NCBI RefSeq assembly: GCF_002135435.1
Contig: NZ_NEGK01000012.1
Location: 19,471 to 83,470 of the forward strand
Direction: 5' to 3'
From: Acinetobacter sp. ANC 3813
Lineage (GTDB): Bacteria > Pseudomonadota > Gammaproteobacteria > Pseudomonadales > Moraxellaceae
Length of the DNA stretch: 64,000 bases
Part shown: one piece after another, positions 26,931 to 35,241 of the stretch
Numbering within the stretch: the stretch's first letter is position 1
How the letters are laid out: every line of letters begins with the position of its first letter
The notes under the pieces: model-generated
Told to the model about the DNA's origin: nothing
The model's database searches: none
The model's input: the letters and a program-made list of their open reading frames with translations, nothing else
Program-made: the position numbers and the translations under genes

Positions 26931-27452
26931 TTAAGCTGCTCCCTTAATAGCTTCAAGCTCCGCTTTTTTAGCCGCCAGTGAATCACGGCGCGCCTGCAGG
27001 ATCTCTTCCTGTTCTTTTAGATATGCGCGCGTCATTTCAATGCGCTTGCGGACGGTAGGCGCTGGGGCCTTGGTGCGTGGAATGATGACCCGCGCAGACA
27101 GGCGTTTCACATTGAATTTATCCTGATTTGCTTTCAGCTTTAGAGCCAGACTCTCCAAGCCCTCCATAAAGCCCGTCATATTGTCATAGTCCATGACACG
27201 TACCAGCGGAATGTTTTTATTGTTCATAAAGTGCTGGACCACATCGCCATCCGTGCGCAGCACAAATGAAAGCGTTTGCCCCTCTTCCATGCTGAAAGTG
27301 ATTTTCTTGGTCGCCTGATCGGGTCCGCGCTTAATCATCTTGTCAACAATAATTAAAGCGACTTTTTGCTTTGTTGCCTGTTCCAAAACTTCACGGATTT
27401 TGATCACCAGCGGATGAGATTCTGCAAGTTCTGCCAGTACGAATTTAGCCAT
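26931..27452 (-). CDS. Hypothetical protein with a coiled-coil end, first of the baseplate operon
   Basis: I choose MAKFVLAEL as start, which gives 173 residues and follows the late promoter; the longer frame would run through the promoter. Residues 1-110 look like a compact alpha/beta domain; residues 125-170 are a charged helix with heptad repeats (RKRIEMTRAYLKEQEEILQA). No function is recognised. An assembly chaperone is possible from position. Confidence 0.5.
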   Translation of the reverse strand: MAKFVLAELAESHPLVIKIREVLEQATKQKVALIIVDKMIKRGPDQATKKITFSMEEGQTLSFVLRTDGDVVQHFMNNKNIPLVRVMDYDNMTGFMEGLESLALKLKANQDKFNVKRLSARVIIPRTKAPAPTVRKRIEMTRAYLKEQEEILQARRDSLAAKKAELEAIKGAA

Positions 27453-27486
27453 AGTTTTATGCTCAAAAATTGAATTGCTATGGCTG

Positions 27487-27527
27487 TATTTTGGATGATT
27501 TAAAAAAGCGGGGTTTTGCGGTATTCC
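27487..27527 (-). promoter_or_regulatory. Late promoter candidate for the baseplate operon
   Basis: On the minus strand TAGGAATACCGC has its GGAA at 27527 and CAAAATA starts 34 bases later. GCGGGGTTTT-type complement lies in the gap. Confidence 0.75.
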
Positions 27528-27565
27528 TAATGAAAAGCGCCGTAAAATATACGGCGCTTTGGTCT

Positions 27566-28000
27566 TTATTCGCGTTCTGCCATTTCCTTGAACTGAGCAA
27601 ATATGCACTGATACAAATCATCATTCAGCTCCTCTTCACTGTATGAGCCGCTGAACAGGGCAATCGTATTGCCTTCGCCGTCGGTGCTGTGCGGCAGGCG
27701 GTCATCCAGCAAATACAGCTGATTCAGCTGCAGTTCAGTGCGCTGGCCGCCGATGCATATCGCATCTGGTTTTTCCATTTGAATCGGCATAAAAAAGAAA
27801 TAGCCCGTTTCATCCGTATGCTCATTTATTGGCGATTTCCAGCCATAAATCTGCGCATCACGCTGCGGTCCTGTCGTCACAATATTCAGCATATCCACGC
27901 CAATCGGCTTATTCAGCACTGCTGTAACGCAATTTGCCGCAGTTTGCGCATAAGCCCCAAGCGGAATATCCAATACAAGGTTTTCTAATTTCTTAAACAT
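27566..28000 (-). CDS. Accessory protein with an HxD...H pattern
   Basis: The protein has 144 residues. It has HTD at residues 61-63 and a lone His at 104 (LLDDRLPHSTDG), separated by beta-strand-like sequence. This arrangement occurs in cupin and Fe(II)/2-oxoglutarate dioxygenase folds, but the Arg that binds 2-oxoglutarate is not evident, so the match is weak. Three 17-bp repeats, not a late promoter, lie ahead of it, although it sits inside the structural block. It is therefore probably an independently controlled accessory gene. Confidence 0.45.
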   Translation of the reverse strand: MFKKLENLVLDIPLGAYAQTAANCVTAVLNKPIGVDMLNIVTTGPQRDAQIYGWKSPINEHTDETGYFFFMPIQMEKPDAICIGGQRTELQLNQLYLLDDRLPHSTDGEGNTIALFSGSYSEEELNDDLYQCIFAQFKEMAERE

Positions 28001-28052
28001 TATCGCTATCCTTATCCTTGATGAATCAAAGCCCCGTTAAGGGCCTTGATTT

Positions 28053-28103
28053 TTATTGATGAACAATATGTTCATTTGAACACTTTGTTTAAATGTTCAT
28101 TTG
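28053..28103. repeat. Three 17-bp repeats in register
   Basis: A half-copy, a full copy at 28070-28086 and GTTTAAATGTTCATTTG at 28087-28103. The last overlaps the end of the gene at 28089-28853. It lies ahead of the HxD...H gene. Confidence 0.75.
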
Positions 28104-28853
28104 TTTCGCTTTTTTCATCGAACGCATACGGCTTTTAATCGCACTGCTAGAGCTTGCTTTGCGGCGGGCTTTGCTCAAAGCCTGACGCTGAGCAGCTGAC
28201 AGCTTCACTTTGCCAGATACACGCTTATTGACCACGGTTACACGGCCATTCCGGATAGCTTTCACGGCTTTATAAACCAGCTTGCCAAATTTGCCTGATT
28301 TCGTCGTGGTTTTACCGACTGAAACGCCGTCAATCATGAGTTCAGAATCTTCATCTTCCGCCTCGCCGTATACGAACATATCCGTAAATTCAGGCAGATC
28401 TTCACTGCTTGGAAGATTAGACAGAATCTGCTCTGCAGCAGCCTCAATCGCTTCATTGGCTTCAACATCTTCACTGAAAATAGTAGCGATTAAATCATCA
28501 GAAACGCCCAGTGAAGCCATAGCGTCCTGTACGTTTGCGATAATGATGTCAAGCGTCGCCTGATCCGCTTCAAACTCTTCATCATCACCGCTGGATACGC
28601 CTGCAATCAGCGTATCAAGGCGGTCTGTAGGCAGCTCACCTTCTTCAAGATTTTTTTCAACAATATCGTCAGCCAAGACTAAAGACAGCGCTAATGCCAT
28701 ACGGCGCAAGCCCTGAATTTCTGAGTTCAGCGCGCCCGTATTGATATCATCGCTATCCAGCACTGCAGCAGCAGCGGCGCCCGCAGCGCTATCAATCAGC
28801 AGCTGCTGAGCATCGGTTTGAATTTGAAGAAATGGAAAAAGTTGTGTGTTCAT
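28089..28853 (-). CDS. Acidic-then-basic virion or scaffold-type protein
   Basis: Starting at MNTQLFPF with AGGTG ahead, the protein has 254 residues. Residues 1-180 are acidic and helical; the last 80 are very basic (KARRKASSSSAIKSRMRSMKK). LLIDSAAG near residue 20 and VLDSDD follow the LDS pattern seen in head proteins here. Such a split charge suits a scaffold or a DNA-binding head core protein. It lies between the sheath gene and the accessory gene. Confidence 0.4.
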   Translation of the reverse strand: MNTQLFPFLQIQTDAQQLLIDSAAGAAAAAVLDSDDINTGALNSEIQGLRRMALALSLVLADDIVEKNLEEGELPTDRLDTLIAGVSSGDDEEFEADQATLDIIIANVQDAMASLGVSDDLIATIFSEDVEANEAIEAAAEQILSNLPSSEDLPEFTDMFVYGEAEDEDSELMIDGVSVGKTTTKSGKFGKLVYKAVKAIRNGRVTVVNKRVSGKVKLSAAQRQALSKARRKASSSSAIKSRMRSMKKAKQMNI

Positions 28854-28864
28854 AGCTACACCTA

Positions 28865-30208
28865 TTAAGCTGAAATTCGTGTTTTTAAGCGGCCAGCGCG
28901 CGCTGTGCCTTGTGTGTGGTATCCGCATTCCAGCTCAAAAGTGTCATGTGGACGGTCCGTGCTAGGGACAATGCTTAAATCGTAATACCCGCCAAGCTCA
29001 TCAGACATCACCAGAAGAGGACGGTCTTTAGACGTGCAATTGTCAAGAAATTCCGTGCATTCCGTTGTTGCATCTTCAATGAATCCAGTCATGTGCTTTT
29101 GCAGATGACGCTTGCAAATATCAATCAGGCGGCTGTCAATAAACATGGAAATGTCACTGGCATTGCACAGCTTTAAAAGGCTCTGATTGTCATTGTATGT
29201 GGTCAGGCTGTCGTCCAGAATGAAGCGGATGCCGTTTGGATAGCGCTCACGTTTCACCATATTGATTTTTGCATTCGCCAGACGCTTAAAGTCAGGGTCA
29301 TCTAAAAAAATCTCAGGGTTTTGCTGAATACCCAAGTAGCTGAAAGGGTAGTCATGCCCTGCGATTGGACGGTGAATTGCAGGAATGCCGTTACGGTCTT
29401 TATTGCCTTGACGCAGCACATAACGGCCAAGCAATGTACCGCCGCACCAGCGCGCAACTTTTTTGCCTTTCAGTTTTTTTGCATCAAAAGGACGGGCAAT
29501 GATTGGCGCCCAGATGAACGTTACAAAATGCTCATCCAGCGTCAGGTCTTCCGCCATAGCTACAGCCTGATCAATCGTCAGGGTCGGCGGCAGCTCAACA
29601 ATCAAGCGCACACGCATTTTTTTTGCCGCGCGCACCAATGCCGTATAATCCTGCAGATTATCGCCAACTTGATAATAAAGGACCGTGGCCTGATCATCCT
29701 GACGAATCAGCGTTTGATAAATATCTGGGACACTGCTTGGCTGTCCTGTCGGCACAGTGAGCAGCTGGCGTTTTTTACCCAAAGTTGCATAAGGGTTGTA
29801 TGATTCCGCACTGTCAGAAGCCAAAGCTTCGTCAAAGAAATCAGACGGACCAGCAGGGAGGTTATTCTCAAATAGATTCAGCTCAATATCGCTGAAATCC
29901 CCGTGGGCATCCATAACCGCGACAATTGAATTAACTTCATTTTCATCAGCACTCAGCATGCCCTTAAAGAAGTAAATGCCGTCATTATTTGTATCATCGT
30001 AAAACAGCACAGATAATGACAATTCATCCAGCGCCTTGATGGGTGCTGTTTGAGTCAATCCAACCGCCATCATGACAGCTGAATCGAAATAGTTATCAGA
30101 AGAAAAAGCCAATTCAAAAACTGGGTCTTCTGAATAAGACGGCTCAGTGTCTGCTAAACGCAGATCCATTGCACCGCTTGTCAACAAAGTCAGGATATAA
30201 CTCAGCAT
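28865..30208 (-). CDS. Contractile tail sheath protein
   Basis: The protein has 447 residues. The second half carries the typical sheath elements: DEHFVTFIWAP, a central RYVLRQGNKDRNG loop, NGIRFILDDSLTTYNDNQSL, and then SMFIDSRLIDICKRHLQ with a beta-rich end. These match the general sheath pattern of a C-terminal domain that links neighbours by strand exchange. It shows that the virion is a myovirus. The length is short for a sheath, but all the core parts appear present. Confidence 0.75.
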   Translation of the reverse strand: MLSYILTLLTSGAMDLRLADTEPSYSEDPVFELAFSSDNYFDSAVMMAVGLTQTAPIKALDELSLSVLFYDDTNNDGIYFFKGMLSADENEVNSIVAVMDAHGDFSDIELNLFENNLPAGPSDFFDEALASDSAESYNPYATLGKKRQLLTVPTGQPSSVPDIYQTLIRQDDQATVLYYQVGDNLQDYTALVRAAKKMRVRLIVELPPTLTIDQAVAMAEDLTLDEHFVTFIWAPIIARPFDAKKLKGKKVARWCGGTLLGRYVLRQGNKDRNGIPAIHRPIAGHDYPFSYLGIQQNPEIFLDDPDFKRLANAKINMVKRERYPNGIRFILDDSLTTYNDNQSLLKLCNASDISMFIDSRLIDICKRHLQKHMTGFIEDATTECTEFLDNCTSKDRPLLVMSDELGGYYDLSIVPSTDRPHDTFELECGYHTQGTARAGRLKTRISA

Positions 30209-30211
30209 AGC

Positions 30212-30769
30212 TTATGCCTCCAAGATGAAGCGTTTCATACCGCTAAAGCTGTTCAGCTGAGCAAAGTTTCCATGAGCCAGCCGCTTTTGCTCTGCATTTT
30301 CATAAGTAATCACCAATGTTTCACCCGCTGGGATGATCTTATGGGTCACTTGACAAATTGCACGGCGGCCAAGGTTTTGAATACGGATTTGATTAGGTCC
30401 AAGATTGGACTGCTCATCCTGCGCCGTATCAGGGTCTTTTTCGCCTTGCTGATCATCATCAGACTGATCTGCAGAAACACCTTGAGCTGCTTTTTCGGCC
30501 GCTTCCGCCGCCGCTTTTTCAGCTGCTGCTTTTTCGGCCGCTTCCGCCGTTGCTTTTTCGGCCGTTGCTTTTTCGGCCGCTTCCGCCGCCGCTTTTTCAG
30601 CTGCTGCTTTTTCGGCCGCTTCCGCCGTTGCTTTTTCAGCCGTTGCTTTTTCGGCCGCTTCCGCCGTTGCTTTTTCAGCCGTTGCTTTTTCGGCTGCTTC
30701 CGCCGCTGCTTTTTCGCGCTTTTGCGCAGCGGTTAATTTTGGTTCTGTCTCTTGTGTTTTTGTGGTCAT
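30212..30769 (-). CDS. Ala/Glu/Lys-repeat protein with a small C-terminal domain
   Basis: The start is MTTKTQETEP, preceded by GGTGA; 185 residues. Residues about 20-97 are six copies of a 13-residue unit with the pattern AEAAEKATAEKAT, the last one shortened, which would form a long helix like that of TolA. A 75-residue domain with IRIQNLGRRAICQVT follows. It lies between capsid and sheath genes, so a head decoration, spacer or neck role is possible. The repeats invite length variation. Confidence 0.55.
   Translation of the reverse strand: MTTKTQETEPKLTAAQKREKAAAEAAEKATAEKATAEAAEKATAEKATAEAAEKAAAEKAAAEAAEKATAEKATAEAAEKAAAEKAAAEAAEKAAQGVSADQSDDDQQGEKDPDTAQDEQSNLGPNQIRIQNLGRRAICQVTHKIIPAGETLVITYENAEQKRLAHGNFAQLNSFSGMKRFILEA
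30490..30720. repeat. 39-bp tandem repeats
   Basis: Six units encoding the 13-residue repeat. The units are almost identical in DNA, so slippage or recombination can add or remove 13 residues without changing the frame. Confidence 0.8.
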
Positions 30770-30798
30770 GTCATTCACCAATAACTAAAGGGATTTTG

Positions 30799-30823
30799 AA
30801 ATGGCGTGAAACTCACGCCATTT
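30799..30823. terminator. Perfect hairpin after the major capsid gene
   Basis: AAATGGCGTGA AAC TCACGCCATTT has 11-bp arms and a three-base loop but only a short T stretch. It probably lowers, but does not stop, reading from the capsid gene into the sheath operon. Confidence 0.6.
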
Positions 30824-30836
30824 GCTAAACCAAAAT

Positions 30837-32720
30837 TTATGCGTCTTGCGTTAAAGACGCTGGCAAGTTCTGAACCCGCAGTACAGCGACCTGATCACCA
30901 AAACGCTTGTTACGGTTCATTTGACACGCTTGGCGCGTATAGAACGTCACACCTTCTTCAAAGACTTGCGCGCGCACATCGCCCGTCACCACAGGGACCG
31001 CAATATGGCCGACAAATACTGATTTAGCCGCCACGCTGTTGCGCGCAGTAATCAGCATTTCACTGAATTGGATCTGCGCACCGCCCACAGCAACTGAACC
31101 GAACTCAACCACTTCCGCCTCTTCTGGCACATAGTAGTAATGATCAGTACCGCGTGAACCAATGCGGACGATGCTGTTCGGCGCACCTAAAGTCAGGCCA
31201 GACGGGATGAAATTAGTATCATCCGCCAGTGTGCGGACCAGCGTGCCTAGTGAGCCAGTGACAAAAATGTCAAAGCCTTCTGGCGTATGATTTGTGCGGC
31301 CAATGATACGGCGCTTGCTTTCTTCCACAGCAGGAATTAATTCACCAGCAAGGTCGGCTGTGCGGTTGAATGCCTGTGTCATTGAAGAGCCGCGCGATAA
31401 GTCCACGACGCGAACCATGCCGCCGCCCACAGCGCGTTCACGCGCCTGCTGCAGCAAGCTGACGTTTTGCTCAAGCATGAGCTTAGAAATCACCACAGCA
31501 ATGAATGCAGCGCGCATATCCACGCCCAATTCATTCTGCATCTGAGTCAATGCATCAATGGTTGCGACATAAATAGCACGGATGCCATAAGCCGAAACAT
31601 AGCCGTAATCCAAGTCAGCATCTACCGAAGGCGTCGGCAGAATCGCCTTGTTATTTCCGTCTTTTGCTTCATAGTTCGCAATAACATGCGAAACGACCTT
31701 AACGTCAGCTGGAAGAGCTTTATCAAGCGTAATCGTCACGGTGTTTGTTGAAAAATCAACCGTACCGCTAACCAGCTTATAAGTCTCGCCATCAAGAACA
31801 AGGCCGTCATGATCTTGCGGATAGATTGGCAATGTTCCAGAAGCTTTTCCGCTAGTCTGATTCTTATGCTCATCGGTTGCGAATGGCTGGCCTGCAATAG
31901 TGATGAATGTTGCGCCTGCGACCAATGGCAAATCACCCGAACCAGCGTCAGGCGTTAATGTTCCTGATTCGACACAGCGGTATGCCTTCACGGTAAAGGT
32001 TTTTTGATCTGCAGACGTCATTTCAAGACGGTGTACAGAATCAAAGAATTGCTTCGCAGCAGTCACACCGTCCAAAAAATCGCCTTTTCGGGTCTGGCCG
32101 TAGTTATTGGCTGCAATTTGGCGCACATACACCAGCGGAACAGTCTGTGAACCTTTCGGGTTCGGCAAGTAAGCCACCAGCGGCAATGCGTTCGCAATCG
32201 TTGTTGCAATCGTTACCATCGCCAGTGTCGGAACTTCCGCAGCATGCCCAGATTGCTGAGAAGAAACGCTGTCTAAGAAGTATTCTTTTGCTGAGTGATT
32301 AGTATTGCTGGCTGAATCAAAAATCCCGTCTGTTTCATTTGAACCAAGCGTGTACTGCTGTGCGGCATTCAGCAGCGCGGTAGCGACTAAATTCGCATGC
32401 GGCATATCACCGCCATTGCGGTTTCGATGGGCTTCAACACCGATATTGATTGAATCCAAAATTGCATTGAATGCGCGGCTGCCATCTGCGCCCACTTTGC
32501 CCTCTAAGGCTTTTTCTAATTGCAAAAGAGGCTCAGGAATAAGCGCTTCTTTGCGGAATTTATGCTCAAGAGCATTAGCGACAATGCTGTCATACTGTGC
32601 GCCGTATGATACCGTACCGCTGGCAAGGGGTTTGCCATAGCCCATAAGGCCTAAAAACTTTGCGGTTACAGCGCCAAGCATAGCGGCGGTTTTAATTTCT
32701 TGTGATACGTCTTTGGTCAT
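30837..32720 (-). CDS. Major capsid protein
   Basis: Starting at MTKDVSQEIK, with AGGA ahead, the protein has 627 residues. The first 150 look like a removable helical arm. FLDSVSSQQSG at residues 148-157 would be a natural cut site, after which ALPLVAYLPNP and VPLVYVRQIA begin an HK97-type fold. A beta-rich insert covers about 230-370, and the end is typical for this fold (QVFEEGVTFYTR). It builds the head shell. Neighbours are sheath and repeat protein, with its own late promoter and a terminator ahead. Confidence 0.75.
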   Translation of the reverse strand: MTKDVSQEIKTAAMLGAVTAKFLGLMGYGKPLASGTVSYGAQYDSIVANALEHKFRKEALIPEPLLQLEKALEGKVGADGSRAFNAILDSINIGVEAHRNRNGGDMPHANLVATALLNAAQQYTLGSNETDGIFDSASNTNHSAKEYFLDSVSSQQSGHAAEVPTLAMVTIATTIANALPLVAYLPNPKGSQTVPLVYVRQIAANNYGQTRKGDFLDGVTAAKQFFDSVHRLEMTSADQKTFTVKAYRCVESGTLTPDAGSGDLPLVAGATFITIAGQPFATDEHKNQTSGKASGTLPIYPQDHDGLVLDGETYKLVSGTVDFSTNTVTITLDKALPADVKVVSHVIANYEAKDGNNKAILPTPSVDADLDYGYVSAYGIRAIYVATIDALTQMQNELGVDMRAAFIAVVISKLMLEQNVSLLQQARERAVGGGMVRVVDLSRGSSMTQAFNRTADLAGELIPAVEESKRRIIGRTNHTPEGFDIFVTGSLGTLVRTLADDTNFIPSGLTLGAPNSIVRIGSRGTDHYYYVPEEAEVVEFGSVAVGGAQIQFSEMLITARNSVAAKSVFVGHIAVPVVTGDVRAQVFEEGVTFYTRQACQMNRNKRFGDQVAVLRVQNLPASLTQDA

Positions 32721-32762
32721 GGTCTTGTTCCTATAAGTGCCGTTATGGCGAACCGATGACCA

Positions 32763-32803
32763 TATTTTGCAAGATAAAAAAAACCGCCCTTTGGCGGTTT
32801 TCC
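32763..32803 (-). promoter_or_regulatory. Late promoter candidate for capsid/sheath genes, with nested terminator
   Basis: On the minus strand the GGAA starts at 32803 and CAAAATA starts 34 bases later. Between them ACCGCC AAAG GGCGGT followed by eight T forms a full terminator for the glycosyltransferase operon upstream. One sequence thus both ends one transcript and helps start the next. Confidence 0.75.
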
Positions 32804-32814
32804 AGCTTTTTAAA

Positions 32815-33372
32815 TTAGGGTTGAACATTGGGCAATGGCGGTATAGAGCAATTCATGTGAACCAACTTTGCGCCAGCCCTCAAGCAGCGCAAAATAAAAT
32901 CGCCGTCATCAGTGCGCCCAGTGTCCCGATATCCGCCGACTGCAGTGAACAGCTCACGGTAAACCCCGATGCGGCCAGATCGGCCATCCTGCTTAAAATC
33001 CCTGCTTTTAATCACCTGACTTGGTTTTAGGTGCTGTAAAAGCTCATGCGCTTCACCAATAAAATTATCCGCATCCAGATTAAAAAGAATTTCACCTGTA
33101 CCCATTGCATGAGATAAATTTTTCACATACCCGCAGGCAAAATCACTGCCGTCTGCAGGCTGATAATTATCAAAATGCGTTTTCACCTTTAAGCGACCAT
33201 CCAGCAGATAATCTGCATAGTATTCCCGCAGATAAGGCTCTATAGTGCTGTCATTGTAGGCCAGCACGCACAATTCAAAGCGGCCAGCCTCTGTGAAGCT
33301 CAGGTTATGCTCTAGCGTCCGCCTTAATTGCCAAAGACGGCCGCCGCATACAGTGCAATATGAAATGATCAT
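32815..33372 (-). CDS. GT-A type glycosyltransferase (family 2-like)
   Basis: The protein has 185 residues. The N-terminal ISYCTVCGGR and following helix are like the nucleotide-sugar end of the GT-A fold. The metal-binding DxD is at 100-102 (NLDADNF), and GGYRDTGRTDDGDFILRCLRAGA matches the acceptor side with its catalytic acid. There is no membrane segment. Its start overlaps the fibre-cassette gene by four bases (ATGA), so the cassette and the transferase are translated together. It may glycosylate the fibre or another virion protein. Confidence 0.75.
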   Translation of the reverse strand: MIISYCTVCGGRLWQLRRTLEHNLSFTEAGRFELCVLAYNDSTIEPYLREYYADYLLDGRLKVKTHFDNYQPADGSDFACGYVKNLSHAMGTGEILFNLDADNFIGEAHELLQHLKPSQVIKSRDFKQDGRSGRIGVYRELFTAVGGYRDTGRTDDGDFILRCLRAGAKLVHMNCSIPPLPNVQP

Positions 33373-34070
33373 CCTTCTTCTGGTAATTTCTTAAGAATAA
33401 ATGACCAGACTTTTGTTACATGGTCCTCGATTACTTCTGCACCCTCAACACGGTATGGATATTTATCAGGGTATTCCGTCGTTAAGCTAAGCGGAATAAA
33501 GCGGATACGCTTTACACCAATTTCATTCAGATACATATAGCCGCCGCCTGAACTGTCTTCCGTAACGGTAAACATTTCTTCCAATCCATGATCAATTAAG
33601 ATTTGATGAATTGAGCCGTCTAGCGTGTCTTTAAATGGATACGGTATCGGCTTGGTTTGAGTATAAATAACCCCGTCAATTTCAAGATTCCACTGAATAT
33701 CACTCATCCAACTTAGGCCGAACCAGCCCCTGTATTGAATGAAATCCGCAGCACCATCTTCTGACATATCTGGAAATGGCGGAAGTGCCCCACCGCCAGC
33801 CTGTCCCTTAATCCGCAGGACCTGAACACTCGGCAAGCCAGCATCCAGCGCATCGGCTATGGCCGCATAAGCGGGGTTTTCAGGATCATAGCCCAGCATA
33901 GCCCGCTGATTGGCCTTTGTGATGGTCATTGGCTTGTTGTAGCAGCCGCGCTTAAATACGCCTGTAATAGCGCCAATATTTGGATAAGAGCCAGTTTTAG
34001 AACTGGCATCTTCTACACCTGAATATTGCAGCCCGCTCTCATTCGCTAAAATTTCGGTAATGTTCGGCAT
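33369..34070 (-). CDS. Fibre-cassette protein, variant C (shared head, own C-terminal domain)
   Basis: Starting at MPNITEIL, the protein has 233 residues. Residues 1-88 equal those of variant B at 4474-5019, with only two base differences in the DNA. From residue 90 it has a different domain of about 145 residues with a Gly-rich joint (AGGGALPPFP), beta-rich sequence and a basic end. It lies in the tail-fibre block and is coupled to a glycosyltransferase gene, which makes a role as fibre or attachment protein likely. A short leader connects it to its own late promoter. Confidence 0.65.
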   Translation of the reverse strand: MPNITEILANESGLQYSGVEDASSKTGSYPNIGAITGVFKRGCYNKPMTITKANQRAMLGYDPENPAYAAIADALDAGLPSVQVLRIKGQAGGGALPPFPDMSEDGAADFIQYRGWFGLSWMSDIQWNLEIDGVIYTQTKPIPYPFKDTLDGSIHQILIDHGLEEMFTVTEDSSGGGYMYLNEIGVKRIRFIPLSLTTEYPDKYPYRVEGAEVIEDHVTKVWSFILKKLPEEG

Positions 34071-34097
34071 TGCCTTCACTCACAGTAAAATATGGCT

Positions 34098-34138
34098 CAT
34101 TGTGAAGGATCTGGCAGGCGCCTTTTGCGCCGTATTCC
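34098..34138 (-). promoter_or_regulatory. Late promoter candidate for fibre cassette C and glycosyltransferase
   Basis: Same boxes as at 5047-5087: GGAATACGGC from 34138 and CACAATG 34 bases on, with the GGCGC/GCGCC hairpin between. Confidence 0.6.
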
Positions 34139-34142
34139 CGAT

Positions 34143-34163
34143 AAAAAACCCGCATTAAGCGGG
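34143..34163 (-). terminator. Terminator after the leucine-rich-repeat genes
   Basis: CCCGC TTAAT GCGGG followed by six T on the minus strand. It is part of the duplicated block and directly follows the gene at 34164-35234. Confidence 0.85.
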
Positions 34164-35234
34164 TTATAGGGCAGGCATAACAAATTCACTCATCGGGTAA
34201 ATATACGGCGCCAGTACGGCCCAGTTTGCGGCCGCTTTATACGCGCTGACCGCCGTGTCAGGAACATAGATTTTCATTGCCGTTGGATAGCCTGCAAATG
34301 GCGCGGTTCCGCCAAGGGTCGGCGGTGTACTTGACTTAAATACAACGGCTTCCAGCGCAGACATGCCCACAAATGCGTTATTCGCAATATTCATGGTCCC
34401 CAAGGCGTTAAATTCAACGTATTTCAGCCCAGTAAGAAAATACAATATTGAATTTCCGAAGGTCACAGCCTTATCACTGAATATGATTTTTTTTAATTTA
34501 GGGCATTTTTCCAGCATGTATGAACTTGAAAAATTGGCAAGATTCCCAAAATTGATGCTTTCTAAGTTCGACATGGTAGAAAATGCATAGTTTCCTGTAA
34601 TTGCAGTCAATGACGGAAAGCTTAAGTTAATCAACGTCGAACAGTTACTAAAACTAGATCCGCCAATTTCTTCCAGATATTCTGTATTCACCGTATCCAG
34701 CACTGTGCATCCACTAAAACAAGAGTTGCCCAGTTTTTTTATTTGCGGGCCTAGCGTCACTTTTTTAAGCTTGGTGCATCCATAAAACATTTCAAAAGAC
34801 AACATATTCTCAGGCTGATTGCATACAGCTTCAACCAGCGCAGTACATGCTCTTAAAACAGCGGCGCCCACAGTATTAAGTGTGCTTTTAAATTCCATAA
34901 ATTCCAGCGAACTGCTGTATGCAAATGCATAGTTTCCGATAAATTTAACTGTGCTGGGATAATTAATAAAGCGGGCCTTACTGTATGCAAATGCATAGTT
35001 TTGCAGATATGAACATGGCGGCTTTAGCGTAATGACATCAATCATCAATCCAGACGCTTGATTTATGTATGTAATCTCAATATTGGCCTCTGTTGCCATT
35101 TGGATTTCTTGAATCTTGACAGGATATTGACTGAGCGGCAAAGCATCTGAAATGCTAACAGATTTGGAACGGATGGCCGCTTTCAACTGTGACTTTATGG
35201 CTGCAATGTTTGCTAGTTTACTGGTAATTGTCAT
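34164..35234 (-). CDS. BspA-type leucine-rich-repeat fibre protein
   Basis: The start MTITSKLA, preceded by GAGG, gives 356 residues. Residues 1-40 are a short helical attachment segment that resembles the one in the next gene (both have SxYPxKI). From about 75 to 330, units of 23 residues with patterns such as LKKVTLGPQIKKLGNSCFSGC repeat; this is the BspA type of leucine-rich repeat. The last part is a short domain with KIYVPDTAVSAYKAA. Such repeats bind proteins or sugars and here probably form a receptor-binding tip. Confidence 0.7.
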   Translation of the reverse strand: MTITSKLANIAAIKSQLKAAIRSKSVSISDALPLSQYPVKIQEIQMATEANIEITYINQASGLMIDVITLKPPCSYLQNYAFAYSKARFINYPSTVKFIGNYAFAYSSSLEFMEFKSTLNTVGAAVLRACTALVEAVCNQPENMLSFEMFYGCTKLKKVTLGPQIKKLGNSCFSGCTVLDTVNTEYLEEIGGSSFSNCSTLINLSFPSLTAITGNYAFSTMSNLESINFGNLANFSSSYMLEKCPKLKKIIFSDKAVTFGNSILYFLTGLKYVEFNALGTMNIANNAFVGMSALEAVVFKSSTPPTLGGTAPFAGYPTAMKIYVPDTAVSAYKAAANWAVLAPYIYPMSEFVMPAL

Positions 35235-35241
35235 AATAGCC

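Larger units (their letters stand above)
33806..34163. repeat. Long direct repeat, copy 2 (fibre-cassette head plus promoter)
   Basis: Partner of 4755-5113, same orientation, 358 bp with about four differences. It contains the head domain, leader, promoter boxes and terminator. Beyond position 33806 the DNA is unrelated to the first copy. Confidence 0.9.

Noticed and set aside
28027..28050. Hairpin AAGCCCC...GGGCCTT as a terminator of the gene at 28089-28853
   Set aside because: The T-run follows on the plus strand, where there is no gene; on the minus strand there is no T-run.
30212..30828. Plus-strand frames rich in Phe, Arg and Cys opposite the Ala/Glu/Lys repeats
   Set aside because: They are mirror frames of the repeated DNA and have no ribosome site or sensible protein pattern.
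4755..34163. The long repeats as terminal repeats of a linear phage genome
   Set aside because: They contain a gene head and promoter, lie inside operons and have unrelated DNA on both sides, which does not fit packaged ends.
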